Below are positions 16,186 through 25,241 of a stretch of 64,000 nucleotides of DNA, one piece after another; within the stretch, counting starts at the first letter, position 1, and each line of letters begins with the position of its first letter. Under the pieces are notes generated by a model that was given only the letters and a program-made list of their open reading frames with translations, was not told the origin of the DNA and ran no database searches. Location of the stretch: contig CAJUCE010000002.1 in NCBI GenBank assembly GCA_910584865.1, forward strand, positions 93,082 through 157,081, in the 5' to 3' direction. Position numbers and translations under genes: made by a program. This stretch comes from an uncultured Acetatifactor sp. GTDB taxonomy: Bacteria; Bacillota; Clostridia; Lachnospirales; Lachnospiraceae.

Positions 16186-17394
16186 ATGGCAAAAGAAATG
16201 ATAGCAATGCTTCTCGCCGGGGGCCAGGGTTCCCGTTTGTATGCTTTGACAGAGAAGCTTGCGAAACCGGCAGTTCCGTTCGGCGGAAAATATCGTATCA
16301 TTGACTTCCCGCTGTCAAACTGTGTCAATTCCGACATTGACACGGTAGGCATTCTGACCCAGTATCAGCCTTTGGTGTTGAATGAATACATAGGAAACGG
16401 CCAGCCCTGGGACCTGGACCGTCTCTACGGGGGCGTACATGTCCTGCCGCCTTATCAGAAAGCAAGCGGTTCGGACTGGTATAAGGGGACGGCAAACGCA
16501 ATCTACCAGAATATTTCCTTCATCGAGCGTTATGATCCCCAGTATGTGATAATTCTGTCCGGAGACCAGATCTGCAAGCAGGACTACAGCGATTTCCTGA
16601 AATTCCACAAGGAGAAGAACGCGGAATTCAGCGTGGCCGTCATGGAGGTTCCCTGGGAGGAGGCTTCCCGCTTCGGCCTGATGGTAGCGGACAAGGACGA
16701 CCGGATCACGGAGTTCCAGGAGAAGCCCAAGAATCCCAAGTCGAATCTGGCTTCCATGGGTATCTACATATTTAACTGGGATATCCTGCGCAAGTATCTG
16801 GAGGAGGACGAGGCGGATCCAAATTCCGAGAACGATTTCGGCAACAATATCATTCCCAATCTGCTGAAGGACAACCGCAGGATGTACGCCTACCACTTCA
16901 GCGGCTACTGGAAGGATGTGGGAACCATTTCCTCTCTGTGGGAGGCGAATATGGAGATCCTGGATCCGGAGCACAGCGGCATCAACCTGTTCGATGAGGA
17001 CTGGAAGATCTACAGCAGGAACAGCGGTATGACCGGGCACAAGATCAGCGCAGGCGCGGTGGTGGAGAATTCCATGATCACGGACGGCTGCCGCATCAAG
17101 GGTACCGTGAAGCATTCCATCCTCTTCTCAGGCGTCAAGGTGGAGAAAGGAGCCGTCATCGAAGATGCGGTGGTTATGGGCGGCACGGTGATTAAGGCCG
17201 GCGCTACCGTGAAGCACTGTATCGTGGCGGAGAATGTAACCATCGGCGAGAACGCGGTGGTAGGGGCGATGCCTACGGAAAACGAGAAGGGCGTGGCCAC
17301 CGTGGGAGCGGGTGTGACCATCGGCGACAATGCCAAGATCGGTCCTAATGCCATGGTAAAAAATAATGTAGAAGGCGGTGGAGAAGAATGGTAA
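16186..17394 (+). CDS. glgC: Glucose-1-phosphate adenylyltransferase
   Basis: Makes ADP-glucose from glucose-1-phosphate and ATP for glycogen synthesis. The 402-residue protein has the nucleotidyltransferase start AMLLAGGQGSRLYALT, KPAVPFGGKYRIIDF, the catalytic LSGDQICKQDYS, and a C-terminal left-handed beta-helix made of hexapeptide repeats (IKGTVKHSIL, VKVEKGAVIEDAVV and on). TCAGGAGGGT precedes ATG 16186. Its stop overlaps the glgD start as ATGGTAA, which implies coupled translation and a GlgC-GlgD complex. Confidence 0.96.
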   Translation: MAKEMIAMLLAGGQGSRLYALTEKLAKPAVPFGGKYRIIDFPLSNCVNSDIDTVGILTQYQPLVLNEYIGNGQPWDLDRLYGGVHVLPPYQKASGSDWYKGTANAIYQNISFIERYDPQYVIILSGDQICKQDYSDFLKFHKEKNAEFSVAVMEVPWEEASRFGLMVADKDDRITEFQEKPKNPKSNLASMGIYIFNWDILRKYLEEDEADPNSENDFGNNIIPNLLKDNRRMYAYHFSGYWKDVGTISSLWEANMEILDPEHSGINLFDEDWKIYSRNSGMTGHKISAGAVVENSMITDGCRIKGTVKHSILFSGVKVEKGAVIEDAVVMGGTVIKAGATVKHCIVAENVTIGENAVVGAMPTENEKGVATVGAGVTIGDNAKIGPNAMVKNNVEGGGEEW

Positions 17395-18530
17395 ATTCAA
17401 ATACAAGTGCACTGGGAATTATTTTCCCGAACAGTTATGATGCGTTGGTTCCGGATCTGGTGAATGTGCGTTTGATGGCTTCCATTCCTTTTGCCAGCCG
17501 TTATCGTCTCATTGATTTTATTCTGTCCAGCATGACCCACTGTGACATCGACAATATCTCCGTCATGGTGAATAACAATTACCACTCTCTGATGGATCAT
17601 CTGGATTCCGGACGTGAATGGGATCTGGTCCGCAAGAACGGCGGCCTGCATATCTTCCCTCCTTTCATGGAGAAGAGCGCGAAGCCCTATACGGGCCGTG
17701 TGGGCGCATTGGCTAATATTCTGGATTTCCTGCGGGATGAGCGTGAGAAATATGTGGTGATTACAGATACCAATATAGTAGTTAATTTTGACTTCAAGGA
17801 TATGATACATCACCATATCGAGAGCGGCGCCGATGTGACCATTGCTTACAATGAGCAGGTGCTGCCGGAGAGCTTCCTGAAAATGCAGGCCAATGATCTG
17901 GGTTACTATTATACCTTCGACATCGAGAACGGCAGGATTACGAAGATTTATGTCAATGCCAAGGATACGGGCGTGCAGAATTTCTCCATGAATATGTTTG
18001 TGGTAGAGCGGGAGATGCTCATCGACCTGATCAATACCGCCTCCGTCCGCGGACAGGAGTATTTCGAGCGCGATGTGCTGCTGCCCAGGCTGAATAAGCT
18101 GAATGTGCAGGCTTATAAATATAACGGCTATGTAGCCCGCATCTGCGATATGAAGAGCTACTTTGACGAGAACATGAAGCTTCTGGACGACTACAATCTG
18201 GATGCCCTGTTCTCCGGACCGCAGATTTATACCAAGATCCGTGACGACAATCCTACCAGGTACATCGAGGGTGCAAAGGTGAGCAATGTGATGGTTGCCG
18301 ACGGCTGCGTCATTGAAGGCGAGGTGGAGGACAGTATTCTCTTCCGTGGCGTTAAGATAGCGAAGGGGGCTAAGGTGAAGAACTGCATCCTGATGCAGGA
18401 CAGCGTGGTAGAATCCGGAGCCAATGTGGAGTACCTTGTGATGGACAAGAATGTGACCATCACCGCGGGGAAGGAAGTGAAGGGGACCGGTACGTTCCCT
18501 GTGTATATTGACAAGTTCCAGGTGGTATAG
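17388..18530 (+). CDS. glgD: Glucose-1-phosphate adenylyltransferase subunit GlgD
   Basis: A 380-residue partner of GlgC found mainly in Firmicutes, where it raises activity of the complex. It shares the fold, with SRYRLIDFILSSMTHCDID and a C-terminal beta-helix (VIEGEVEDSILF, VKIAKGAKVKNCIL), but lacks the GGQGSRL nucleotide loop: the equivalent region reads LGIIFPNSYDAL. That loss fits a regulatory, non-catalytic subunit. The start codon overlaps glgC by seven bases. Confidence 0.94.
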   Translation: MVNSNTSALGIIFPNSYDALVPDLVNVRLMASIPFASRYRLIDFILSSMTHCDIDNISVMVNNNYHSLMDHLDSGREWDLVRKNGGLHIFPPFMEKSAKPYTGRVGALANILDFLRDEREKYVVITDTNIVVNFDFKDMIHHHIESGADVTIAYNEQVLPESFLKMQANDLGYYYTFDIENGRITKIYVNAKDTGVQNFSMNMFVVEREMLIDLINTASVRGQEYFERDVLLPRLNKLNVQAYKYNGYVARICDMKSYFDENMKLLDDYNLDALFSGPQIYTKIRDDNPTRYIEGAKVSNVMVADGCVIEGEVEDSILFRGVKIAKGAKVKNCILMQDSVVESGANVEYLVMDKNVTITAGKEVKGTGTFPVYIDKFQVV

Positions 18531-18581
18531 GGGACGAAGTGACGAAGTGATTGCAGTATAAAATTGGATCGGAAGGACATG

Positions 18582-18700
18582 AAGTCAACTTCTGATTCCA
18601 TGTGTGCTAACGCACACGAAATCATGGTATAATGACCTTATTCCTGGCATGGAACGGCCGGATGGCCATCTTACCATGTGCGTTGCTGTGCACATGGTAT
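18582..18700 (+). repeat. Intergenic repeat, family A copy
   Basis: Contains AAGTCAACTTCTGATTCCAT, the stem GTGTGC-TAAC-GCACAC, ATCATGGTATAATGACC, GGCATGGAACGGCCGG and a second stem ACCATGTGC/GCACATGGT (18673-18698). The first half aligns with the units at 1-142 and 2456-2583, the second with the array at 55271. It follows glgD by about 50 bp. Confidence 0.7.
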
Positions 18701-18715
18701 ATTGCAGGAGAGTCA

Positions 18716-18753
18716 GGGGCAGCGCCGGAAGGTTTTTCCGAGCTGCCCCTTTT
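18716..18753 (+). terminator. Rho-independent terminator
   Basis: GGGGCAG (18716-18722) pairs with CTGCCCC (18743-18749), with an inner GGAA/TTCC pair and TTTT after. It would end the glgCD transcript after the repeat. Confidence 0.8.
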
Positions 18754-18829
18754 GATGTCCGGCGGCCATGCCGATTTGAAGGTATTTACGAACTTTCACG
18801 AATTAATAATTATTTTACGAATGTCGTTG

Positions 18830-18858
18830 TTGACAGAGGCTGTAATTTGACATAGACT
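18830..18858 (+). promoter_or_regulatory. Promoter of the Panacea toxin-antitoxin pair
   Basis: TTGACA at 18830-18835 and TAGACT at 18853-18858 are 17 bp apart, about 45 bp before the first gene. Confidence 0.65.
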
Positions 18859-18903
18859 AATAGTAGTTGTGGATGGTATCAGCAATGACTAGGGGGAATG
18901 ATA

Positions 18904-19338
18904 ATGGTATCTGTTTTTGATGTGGCAAAGTACATTTTACAGAAAAAAGGGAAAATGAGTACCTGGAAACTCCAGAAGCTGTGTTATTATTCCCAAGCTT
19001 GGCATATGGCGTGGACGGAGCAGAGGCTTATTGAAGAACGGTTCGAAGCATGGGCGAATGGCCCGGTTTGCCCGGAACTTTTCCGTGTCCACAGAGGTAA
19101 ATTCATGATTACAGCGCAGGAGCTGCCAAGAGGAAGTGCAGATAAGATTAATCAGGACGAAATCGAATCCATTGATATTGTACTTAACAGTTATGGTGAC
19201 AGGGAACCCTATGACTTACGTGAATTGACACACTCCGAAGCTCCCTGGAAGAATGCCCGTGCAGGGATTTTGGAGGGAGCACCCAGCCAGAATGAGATTA
19301 CGGTAGACAGCATGGCAGCGTATTATGGGAGTCTATAG
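18904..19338 (+). CDS. Panacea-domain (DUF4065) antitoxin-like protein
   Basis: A 144-residue protein matching the Panacea/SocA-like domain. The signature is WKLQKLCYYSQAWHMAW, then FEAWANGPVCPELFRVHRG, with LTHSEAPWKNAR near the C-terminus. Such proteins are known as antitoxins that neutralise varied toxins encoded beside them, and one relative (SocA) is a proteolytic adaptor. ATG 18904 is preferred over 18898 because AGGGGG ends at 18896. The next gene starts two bases after the stop, the usual arrangement of a toxin-antitoxin pair. Confidence 0.8.
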   Translation: MVSVFDVAKYILQKKGKMSTWKLQKLCYYSQAWHMAWTEQRLIEERFEAWANGPVCPELFRVHRGKFMITAQELPRGSADKINQDEIESIDIVLNSYGDREPYDLRELTHSEAPWKNARAGILEGAPSQNEITVDSMAAYYGSL

Positions 19339-19340
19339 GT

Positions 19341-19799
19341 ATGGCAAAAAAGAATAAAGAGGTCAGGCAGTTAAAAACAAAGGGTAAGAAAACTGCAATA
19401 ACAACAGCTGTTTCTTCTGATAGTAAGCGGCCAATTTGGATATTTACAAATCTGGACAGAGCAGGTAAATTTGCTTTTGACACAAAACGTGCAGATTTTG
19501 ATTATCGTGATTTTATCGAAAAGATGATTCAGTTCTCGAATATGACATGGAATGAGATAAAGAAGCAGACCCATGATGAAGGAAAATCAAAGCATCACTC
19601 AATTTCTTATGATAGTCTGTCAAAAGATGCCAGGCAAAGATTTGATGTAAAACAGTTATCAGATTACGAAGATGCGATTTTTTCTTTCGCATTCAATAAT
19701 CTAACACGGGTTATTGGCATCCGGAAAGGCGAGAATTTTGAAGTTTTGTGGTATGATCCCAGACACGAGGTTTGCATATCAACGCTAAAGCATACATAA
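19341..19799 (+). CDS. Probable toxin partner of the Panacea antitoxin
   Basis: A 152-residue basic protein starting with a Lys-rich tail (to about 28), then RPIWIFTNLDRAGKFAFD, MTWNEIKKQTHDEGKSKHH and RVIGIRKGENFEVLWYDPRH near the end. I recall proteins with this pattern, including the closing WYDPxHxV phrase, beside DUF4065 genes; the fold and target are not established from the sequence. It is AT-richer than its neighbours, which fits horizontal gain. It starts two bases after the antitoxin gene, so the two are co-translated. Confidence 0.6.
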   Translation: MAKKNKEVRQLKTKGKKTAITTAVSSDSKRPIWIFTNLDRAGKFAFDTKRADFDYRDFIEKMIQFSNMTWNEIKKQTHDEGKSKHHSISYDSLSKDARQRFDVKQLSDYEDAIFSFAFNNLTRVIGIRKGENFEVLWYDPRHEVCISTLKHT

Positions 19800-19800
19800 G

Positions 19801-19830
19801 GGGCTGGCCGCATGGTCAGCCCTTATAATT
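19801..19830 (+). terminator. Terminator after the toxin-antitoxin pair
   Basis: GGGCTGGCC-GCAT-GGTCAGCCC (19801-19822) is a near-perfect hairpin followed by TTATAATTT. Confidence 0.7.
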
Positions 19831-19974
19831 TCTGTAGAAAGAGCCAATAAAATCCTTGCGGGCTATGGCTTTGGGAAGTATAATATTTTTGGCAGAGGAT
19901 TTTATACTACAGAGATGATGGGGCAGGCACAAAAATGGCGAAACGTGTTGCAAGGATTTATGGCGGCAAATTTC

Positions 19975-20003
19975 TTGCAATTCTTCCCATCCTTTCATAT
20001 AAT
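19975..20003 (+). promoter_or_regulatory. Promoter of the ParB-like/BMP gene
   Basis: TTGCAA at 19975-19980 and TATAAT at 19998-20003 with a 17-bp spacer, 46 bp before the start codon. Confidence 0.65.
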
Positions 20004-20049
20004 AAGGATAGGAATTTGGACATAAGATAGTTGTGGGAGGAGGTTTATT

Positions 20050-21954
20050 ATGGCAAAAGACGATTACATGAAAGCGTTTAAAATGGGAAAAAAGGATTAT
20101 CAATCCAGGATGCTTCGGGGCGTGAAGCCTACACTGCAGGTACTGGATGATTTTATGCCGGAGAAAGGATCTTATCATGAGGCGCCGCTGGGACTGGTGC
20201 AGGTGCCCATAGCGCAGATCCTGGGGACGAAGACTGTGGGGCGGAGCAGTTCCTTTGCGGGGAATTTCATGCCCATACTTCGGGAGGATACGGAATTTGC
20301 GTCCAAATGGATCAATTTAAGCGAGAGCCAGAAGGACGAGGGGATCCGGGATCCTATCAAAGTCTATGAGTATATGAATAAATTCTATGTGGAGGAGGGG
20401 AATAAAAGGGTCAGTGTCATGAAATATTTCGGCGCCGTTTCCATTCCCGGGAATGTGATCCGTATTGTCCCCAAGCGCACTGAGGAGAAGGAAAACAAGA
20501 TTTATTACGAATTTATGGAATTTTATCAGGCAGCGCCGATCAACTATATCTGGTTTTCCCAGGAAGGAAGCTTTGCAAAGCTTCAGAAGGCAGTGGGGAA
20601 AGCGCCGGGTGAGGTGTGGACGGAGGATGAGCTGCTGAAATTCAGTGCTGTTTATACCCGTTTTACTGCCGAATATGAGGAAAATGGCGGCAACAAGCTG
20701 AAGATTACGGAAGGGGATGCATTTCTGGCGTTTATTTCCCTTCATGGTTATGATGCCGTAGACGAGAAGACAACCAACGAATTGCGGGATCTGGTGGAAA
20801 AGACATGGGAGGAATTTGAGCTTCTTCAGGAGGAGGGGGACATCGAGCTGAAGATGAAACCCAGTCACGAGAAAAAGTCAAAACCCCTGCTGAGTATGCT
20901 GCTTCCTCTAAGCTCACCCAGGCTGAAGGCTGCATTTATCTACGAGAAGACCCCGGGGACTTCCGCCTGGACTTATGCCCATGATCTGGGCAGGCAGTAT
21001 TTGGAACAGACATTCCCGGAGGAGCTGACTACTGTCTGCTATGAGAACGGGACGGAAGAGAATGTGGATGCCCTGATCCAGAAGGCCATAGATGCTGGCT
21101 GTAAGCTGATTTTTACCACGACGCCGCCTTTTGTGCAGGCTAGTGTGAAAGCGGCTATCGCCAATCCTGACGTGCGGATTTTGAACTGTTCTTTGAATAC
21201 TTCTCACCGTTATATCCGTACATACTATTCACGGATGCACGAAGCGAAGTTCCTGATGGGGGCGATCGCAGGGGCCATGGCGGAGAATAATAAGCTGACC
21301 TATATTGCAGATTACCCTATTTTCGGATCTATTGCCAACATCAACGCATTTGCGTTGGGGGCGAAGATGATCAATCCCAGGGCGAAGGTCTATCTGGAAT
21401 GGTCCACCATGAAGGAGGTGGATCTGGACGAGAAGATCAGAGAGACCGGCTCTTCCTGTATCTCCGGGCGGGATATGGTGATTCCGGAGGAAGCGTCGCG
21501 GTTTTTCGGCATTTATCATATGGACGGCGATCATCCGAGAAATCTGGCCATGCCTCTGTACCATTGGGGAAAATTCTATGAACAGCTCCTTCGGACGATT
21601 CTGGATGGGACGTGGAAGGACGATGATACGGATTCTACCAAGGCCATCAACTATTGGTGGGGAATGTCCGCCGGCGTGATCGATGTGGTATGTTCCAGGC
21701 AGCTGCCCATCGGAACCAGGCGTCTGGTAGAGCTGCTGAAGGCCACGATCAGTTCAGAGAAGTTCAATCCTTTTTCCGGGATCCTGTATTCCCAGACGGG
21801 GGTGGTGCAGGAGGATCCGGAGCGCAGCATGCTGCCGGAGGAGATCATGACCATGGATTGGCTGGCGGAGAATGTGATCGGTTCCATTCCGACAAAGGAC
21901 GAATTAACGGAGCAGGCAGAACCCGTGATCAAGCAGCAGGGTGTGAAGGGGTGA
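20050..21954 (+). CDS. ParB-like domain fused to BMP/PnrA-like binding domain
   Basis: A 634-residue protein with no signal peptide or lipobox. Residues about 45-150 contain a ParB/sulfiredoxin-like segment (GIRDPIKVYEYMNKFYVEEG, NKRVSVMKYFG). Residues about 295-600 match the basic membrane protein/PnrA nucleoside-binding fold: KAAFIYEKTPGTSAWTYAHD, then KLIFTTTPPF, AGAMAENNKLTYIADYPIFG and NAFALGAKMINP. In transport systems this fold is extracellular, but here it should be cytosolic, so it may sense an intracellular nucleoside or related ligand. GGGAGGAGG precedes ATG 20050. No ABC genes adjoin. Confidence 0.7.
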   Translation: MAKDDYMKAFKMGKKDYQSRMLRGVKPTLQVLDDFMPEKGSYHEAPLGLVQVPIAQILGTKTVGRSSSFAGNFMPILREDTEFASKWINLSESQKDEGIRDPIKVYEYMNKFYVEEGNKRVSVMKYFGAVSIPGNVIRIVPKRTEEKENKIYYEFMEFYQAAPINYIWFSQEGSFAKLQKAVGKAPGEVWTEDELLKFSAVYTRFTAEYEENGGNKLKITEGDAFLAFISLHGYDAVDEKTTNELRDLVEKTWEEFELLQEEGDIELKMKPSHEKKSKPLLSMLLPLSSPRLKAAFIYEKTPGTSAWTYAHDLGRQYLEQTFPEELTTVCYENGTEENVDALIQKAIDAGCKLIFTTTPPFVQASVKAAIANPDVRILNCSLNTSHRYIRTYYSRMHEAKFLMGAIAGAMAENNKLTYIADYPIFGSIANINAFALGAKMINPRAKVYLEWSTMKEVDLDEKIRETGSSCISGRDMVIPEEASRFFGIYHMDGDHPRNLAMPLYHWGKFYEQLLRTILDGTWKDDDTDSTKAINYWWGMSAGVIDVVCSRQLPIGTRRLVELLKATISSEKFNPFSGILYSQTGVVQEDPERSMLPEEIMTMDWLAENVIGSIPTKDELTEQAEPVIKQQGVKG

Positions 21955-22066
21955 ACCGTGTAGGCCGGTGTATTGGCTGGCAGGAAATTTACAGTACGGA
22001 TAGGGCGCTTAGCTGCCGCAGACCGGCATGGGAGCCGGGGCTGGCGTTTGATAGAAAGGCTTTTTT

Positions 22067-22687
22067 ATGAAAATTATGGTAATCGCGGACGAAGAGTCAA
22101 AATATCTGTGGGATTTTTTCGAGAAAAGTATGTTGGAAGGAATCGACTTGATCATTTCCTGCGGTGACCTGGATCCGCGATACCTTTCTTTTCTGGTAAC
22201 TTTTGCTTCGGCGCCGGTTTTGTATGTGCATGGGAACCATGATAAAAAATATGAACAAATTCCGCCGGAGGGGTGTATCTGCATTGAGGATCAGATTTAC
22301 GTCTATAATGGGGTGCGTATTCTGGGGCTTGGCGGTTCCATGCGTTATAAGCCCGGTCCCCATCAGTATACGGAAAAGGAAATGACTAAACGGGTCAAAA
22401 AAATGCGTTTTAAATTGTTCCGCAAAAGAGGCTTTGATATTCTGGTGGCGCATTCCCCGGCCTACCAGCTCAATGACGGCCGGGATTTGCCGCATCAGGG
22501 CTTTAAGATTTTTCGGACACTGATGGAGAAGTATCACCCCAAATATTTCCTCCACGGGCATGTGCATATGTCTTATGGAAGGCAGCATAAAAGATATGAC
22601 AAGTATATGGACACGCATATTATCAATGCCTATGAAAGGTGCGTGTTTGAGTTTGAGGATGAGAATCCCCAGGATCATATCCTCTGA
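22067..22687 (+). CDS. Metallophosphoesterase, calcineurin-like
   Basis: A 206-residue dimetal phosphoesterase. The metal-ligand blocks are CGDLD (residues 32-36), GNHD near 60, AHSP near 128 and HGHVH near 166. The first block, normally DxH, reads ADEES, so one histidine ligand is replaced by acid; this variant recurs in a clostridial subfamily as I recall it. Substrate unknown: related proteins cut phosphodiesters or phosphoproteins. It follows the BMP fusion gene by 112 bp without a clear terminator and may share its transcript. Confidence 0.82.
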   Translation: MKIMVIADEESKYLWDFFEKSMLEGIDLIISCGDLDPRYLSFLVTFASAPVLYVHGNHDKKYEQIPPEGCICIEDQIYVYNGVRILGLGGSMRYKPGPHQYTEKEMTKRVKKMRFKLFRKRGFDILVAHSPAYQLNDGRDLPHQGFKIFRTLMEKYHPKYFLHGHVHMSYGRQHKRYDKYMDTHIINAYERCVFEFEDENPQDHIL

Positions 22688-22834
22688 CGGAGGAGACTGG
22701 GGGGATGCCTGATGCGCTGTAGTGAAGAAGCCGGAAGAGGATAGTGGCTTTAAAGCCGCCAGCTTTCCAGTTTGAACAGGCTGGTAAATCCTGACAGTTT
22801 TGCGTATAATAGGGAAAGGAAAGAGGAAAGTAAG

Positions 22835-23719
22835 ATGCGACTGGTTACAACAACGGAAAAGACGGCCGAATTATTTGGCGATGAGGAGAGCGTCCGCATT
22901 CTGGCCCAGGCAGGGTTTGACGCCATAGACTGGGGCTTTTTTGAGATGGCTGCGGGGAAGGGCGTCTGGTGTACGGACAACTGGAAGGAGCATGCGCTGC
23001 ACTTGAAGGAGCTGGGGGAAGAGTATGGGATCGGTTTTGTCCAGGCTCATGCCCCTTTTCCTTCGTCTTACGGAAAGGAGCCGGAGGACAGTGTGGTAAA
23101 GGAACGTATCCTGCGTTCCATACACGCTGCTGCATTGATGGGGATACGGAATATCGTAGTACATCCTGTACAGCACCGGGTTTACGCGAAGGAAAGGAAG
23201 CGCCTGTGGGAGGAGAACCTGGAATTTTACCGCAGCCTGATCCCTTACTGCGAGGAGTACGGCATCCGGGTCTGTGCGGAAAATATGTGGCAGTATGATA
23301 ACAAGCGCAGATATATCGTGGACAGCGTCTGCTCCCAGCCGGAAGAGTTCTGCGGCCTGCTGGACGCGCTGGACAGCCCATGGATTGTGGGATGTCTGGA
23401 TCTGGGGCATTGCGCCTTGGTGGGGGTGGAGCCCCAGGACTTCATTCGGGCCATGGGAAAGGACAGGCTGCAGGCGCTCCATGTCCATGACGTGGATTAT
23501 CTGCATGACTGCCATACGCTGCCATTTACCAGGAACCTGAACTGGGAAGCCGTCACCCGGGCGCTGGCGGAGATCGGGTATGAGGGGGATTTCACCTTTG
23601 AGGCGGACAGCTTTTATGAGGGGTTCCCGCCGCAGCTGGTGCCGGATGCCTGCAAATTGATGGAGAGGACCGGGCGGTATCTGGTGGAGCTGATCCAGGC
23701 ATATGCCGCCGGGAAGTAA
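22835..23719 (+). CDS. Sugar phosphate isomerase/epimerase, xylose-isomerase-like TIM barrel
   Basis: A 294-residue protein of the AP-endonuclease-2 superfamily. Metal-site blocks are visible: VVHPVQH near residue 110, CAENMWQYD near 148, CLDLGHCAL near 188, LHVHDVD near 217 and FEADSFY near 253. Members isomerise or epimerise sugars and sugar acids; the specific substrate is unknown. ATG 22835 follows AGAGGAAAG, and TATAAT is at 22805-22810. The open frame upstream to 22772 lacks a ribosome site. Confidence 0.82.
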   Translation: MRLVTTTEKTAELFGDEESVRILAQAGFDAIDWGFFEMAAGKGVWCTDNWKEHALHLKELGEEYGIGFVQAHAPFPSSYGKEPEDSVVKERILRSIHAAALMGIRNIVVHPVQHRVYAKERKRLWEENLEFYRSLIPYCEEYGIRVCAENMWQYDNKRRYIVDSVCSQPEEFCGLLDALDSPWIVGCLDLGHCALVGVEPQDFIRAMGKDRLQALHVHDVDYLHDCHTLPFTRNLNWEAVTRALAEIGYEGDFTFEADSFYEGFPPQLVPDACKLMERTGRYLVELIQAYAAGK

Positions 23720-23800
23720 GGAAGTGCCTTCGGCATTCCTAAGGAAGTGGCTTCGGCATTCCTAAGGAAGTGGCTTCGGCATTCTTGGGAAGTGTCTTCA
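23717..23800 (+). repeat. 23-bp tandem repeat, about 3.6 copies
   Basis: Copies of TAAGGAAGTGGCTTCGGCAT plus TCC start at 23717, 23740 and 23763, and a partial, diverged copy ends near 23800. Each carries the small inverted repeat GAAG-TGG-CTTC. The first copy overlaps the stop codon of the preceding gene. It fills the first half of a 199-bp gap; a hairpin CCGGCTT/AAGCCGG at 23880-23901 precedes the next ribosome site. Confidence 0.8.
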
Positions 23801-23918
23801 TAATTTGTGCTTTGCGGAGGGTTTGCAGTATCGGAAACGCAGGAAACTGCCGCCGTCTGGAAGGATGTAGTAAGAAAATCCGGCTTGACAGAAAAAGCCG
23901 GCAGAGGAGGAAGGATAA

Positions 23919-24506
23919 GTGAAGAGCAATCTTACAAGACAAGAAGCGCTGGAGCTTCTGAAAAAATACAATAAGGAGCCGTTTCATATTCAGCATGCCC
24001 TCACCGTGGAGGGCGTAATGCGGTATTTTGCAAGAGAGACGGGAAACGGGGAGGACGAGGAGTACTGGGGAATCACAGGGCTGCTTCATGACATCGACTT
24101 CGAGCTCTTTCCGGAGCAGCACTGTACCAAGGCGCCGGAGCTGCTGCGGGAGGCTGGAGTTTCGGAGGAGATGATTTATTCTATCTGCAGCCATGGCTAC
24201 GGGCTGTGCAGCGAGCTGGAGCCGAAGCATCTGATGGAGAAGATTCTGTTCGCCTGCGATGAGCTCACCGGACTCATCGGTGCAGCCGCCAGGATGCGTC
24301 CGTCGAAGAGCGTTATGGATATGGAATTATCCAGCCTTAAGAAAAAGTACAAGGATAAGCGGTTTGCCGCGGGATGTTCCCGGGAAGTTATCAGCACAGG
24401 GGCGGAGAGGCTTGGCTGGACGTTGGACGAGCTGTTGGAGAAGACGATCCTGGCCATGCGTTCCTGCGAGGAAAGCGTGAATGCGGAGATGGAAGCCCAG
24501 GCTTAA
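23919..24506 (+). CDS. HD-domain phosphohydrolase
   Basis: A 195-residue protein of the HD superfamily. Metal ligands appear as HIQHALTVE (first His, about residues 23-31), LLHDID (about 55-60), and CSHGYG near 88 with an acidic residue in ACDELTG near 112. HD domains hydrolyse phosphomonoesters or phosphodiesters, often of nucleotides; no signature narrows this one. The start is GTG 23919 behind GAGGAGGAAGG. A short hairpin lies just ahead of the ribosome site. Confidence 0.82.
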   Translation: MKSNLTRQEALELLKKYNKEPFHIQHALTVEGVMRYFARETGNGEDEEYWGITGLLHDIDFELFPEQHCTKAPELLREAGVSEEMIYSICSHGYGLCSELEPKHLMEKILFACDELTGLIGAAARMRPSKSVMDMELSSLKKKYKDKRFAAGCSREVISTGAERLGWTLDELLEKTILAMRSCEESVNAEMEAQA

Positions 24507-24668
24507 AGAAGTGCCGCTGCAGGCCTGGCTGAGGAATGGACGGGATGAAGTGCAGAGACAGCGAAAGACGAAACATAGTGCAGCAGCCGAAAATCAAAAC
24601 AAGACCCAAATTTATGTTCCGGCTTGTCCGGATTAAGTGTTATAAAAGGAAGAATATGGGGGAGGGCT

Positions 24669-25241
24669 ATGAGTTTACGGCAGGATATTTACGATTATCA
24701 GCCAATAAACGAACAGGAGAAGGCTGACCGGGAGGTGATGCTCCACTTTATGGCGGAGCATCCGGATTACCTGGAGAGAAGCAACAAGATTGCACATTTT
24801 ACCGCGTCTATATGGACGGTAAATGAGGAATACACCAGGACTCTGATGGTGTATCATAATATCTATGATTCCTGGTCCTGGATCGGTGGCCATGCGGACG
24901 GTGAGGAAGATCTGCGGTCCGTGGCCCTGCGGGAACTGCAGGAGGAGACTGGGGTTGGAAGAGCGGTTCTGGTAATGCAGGATATCTTCAGCCTGGAAGT
25001 CCTAACGGTAAACGGTCATGTGAAACGGGGCGTTTACGTACCTAGCCACCTACATATGAATGTAACCTATCTGGCCCGGGCAGACGAGAGGGAGGCTCTG
25101 GCGGTGAACAGGGAGGAGAACCGGGCCGTAAAATGGTGGTCCTTTGAAGATGCCCTGCGCATGCCGAAAGAGCCGTGGATGGTGGAGTATATTTACCGGA
25201 AATTGAATCAAAAGGTACGCGTTTACATCTCCAGTCCATAA
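24669..25241 (+). CDS. NUDIX hydrolase
   Basis: A 190-residue protein with a full NUDIX box, GGHADGEEDLRSVALRELQE continuing to ETGV (about residues 74-97), which binds the metal for cleaving nucleoside-diphosphate-linked compounds. The N-terminal 40 residues are helical and may bind substrate. GGGGGAGGG precedes ATG 24669. The last 19 bases overlap the 3' end of the convergent blaR1-like gene, so their transcripts are antisense to each other. Confidence 0.85.
   Translation: MSLRQDIYDYQPINEQEKADREVMLHFMAEHPDYLERSNKIAHFTASIWTVNEEYTRTLMVYHNIYDSWSWIGGHADGEEDLRSVALRELQEETGVGRAVLVMQDIFSLEVLTVNGHVKRGVYVPSHLHMNVTYLARADEREALAVNREENRAVKWWSFEDALRMPKEPWMVEYIYRKLNQKVRVYISSP

Noticed and set aside
18604..18855. 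Two overlapping frames of 72-83 codons after glgD
   Set aside because: They run through the family-A repeat and the terminator and have no ribosome site.
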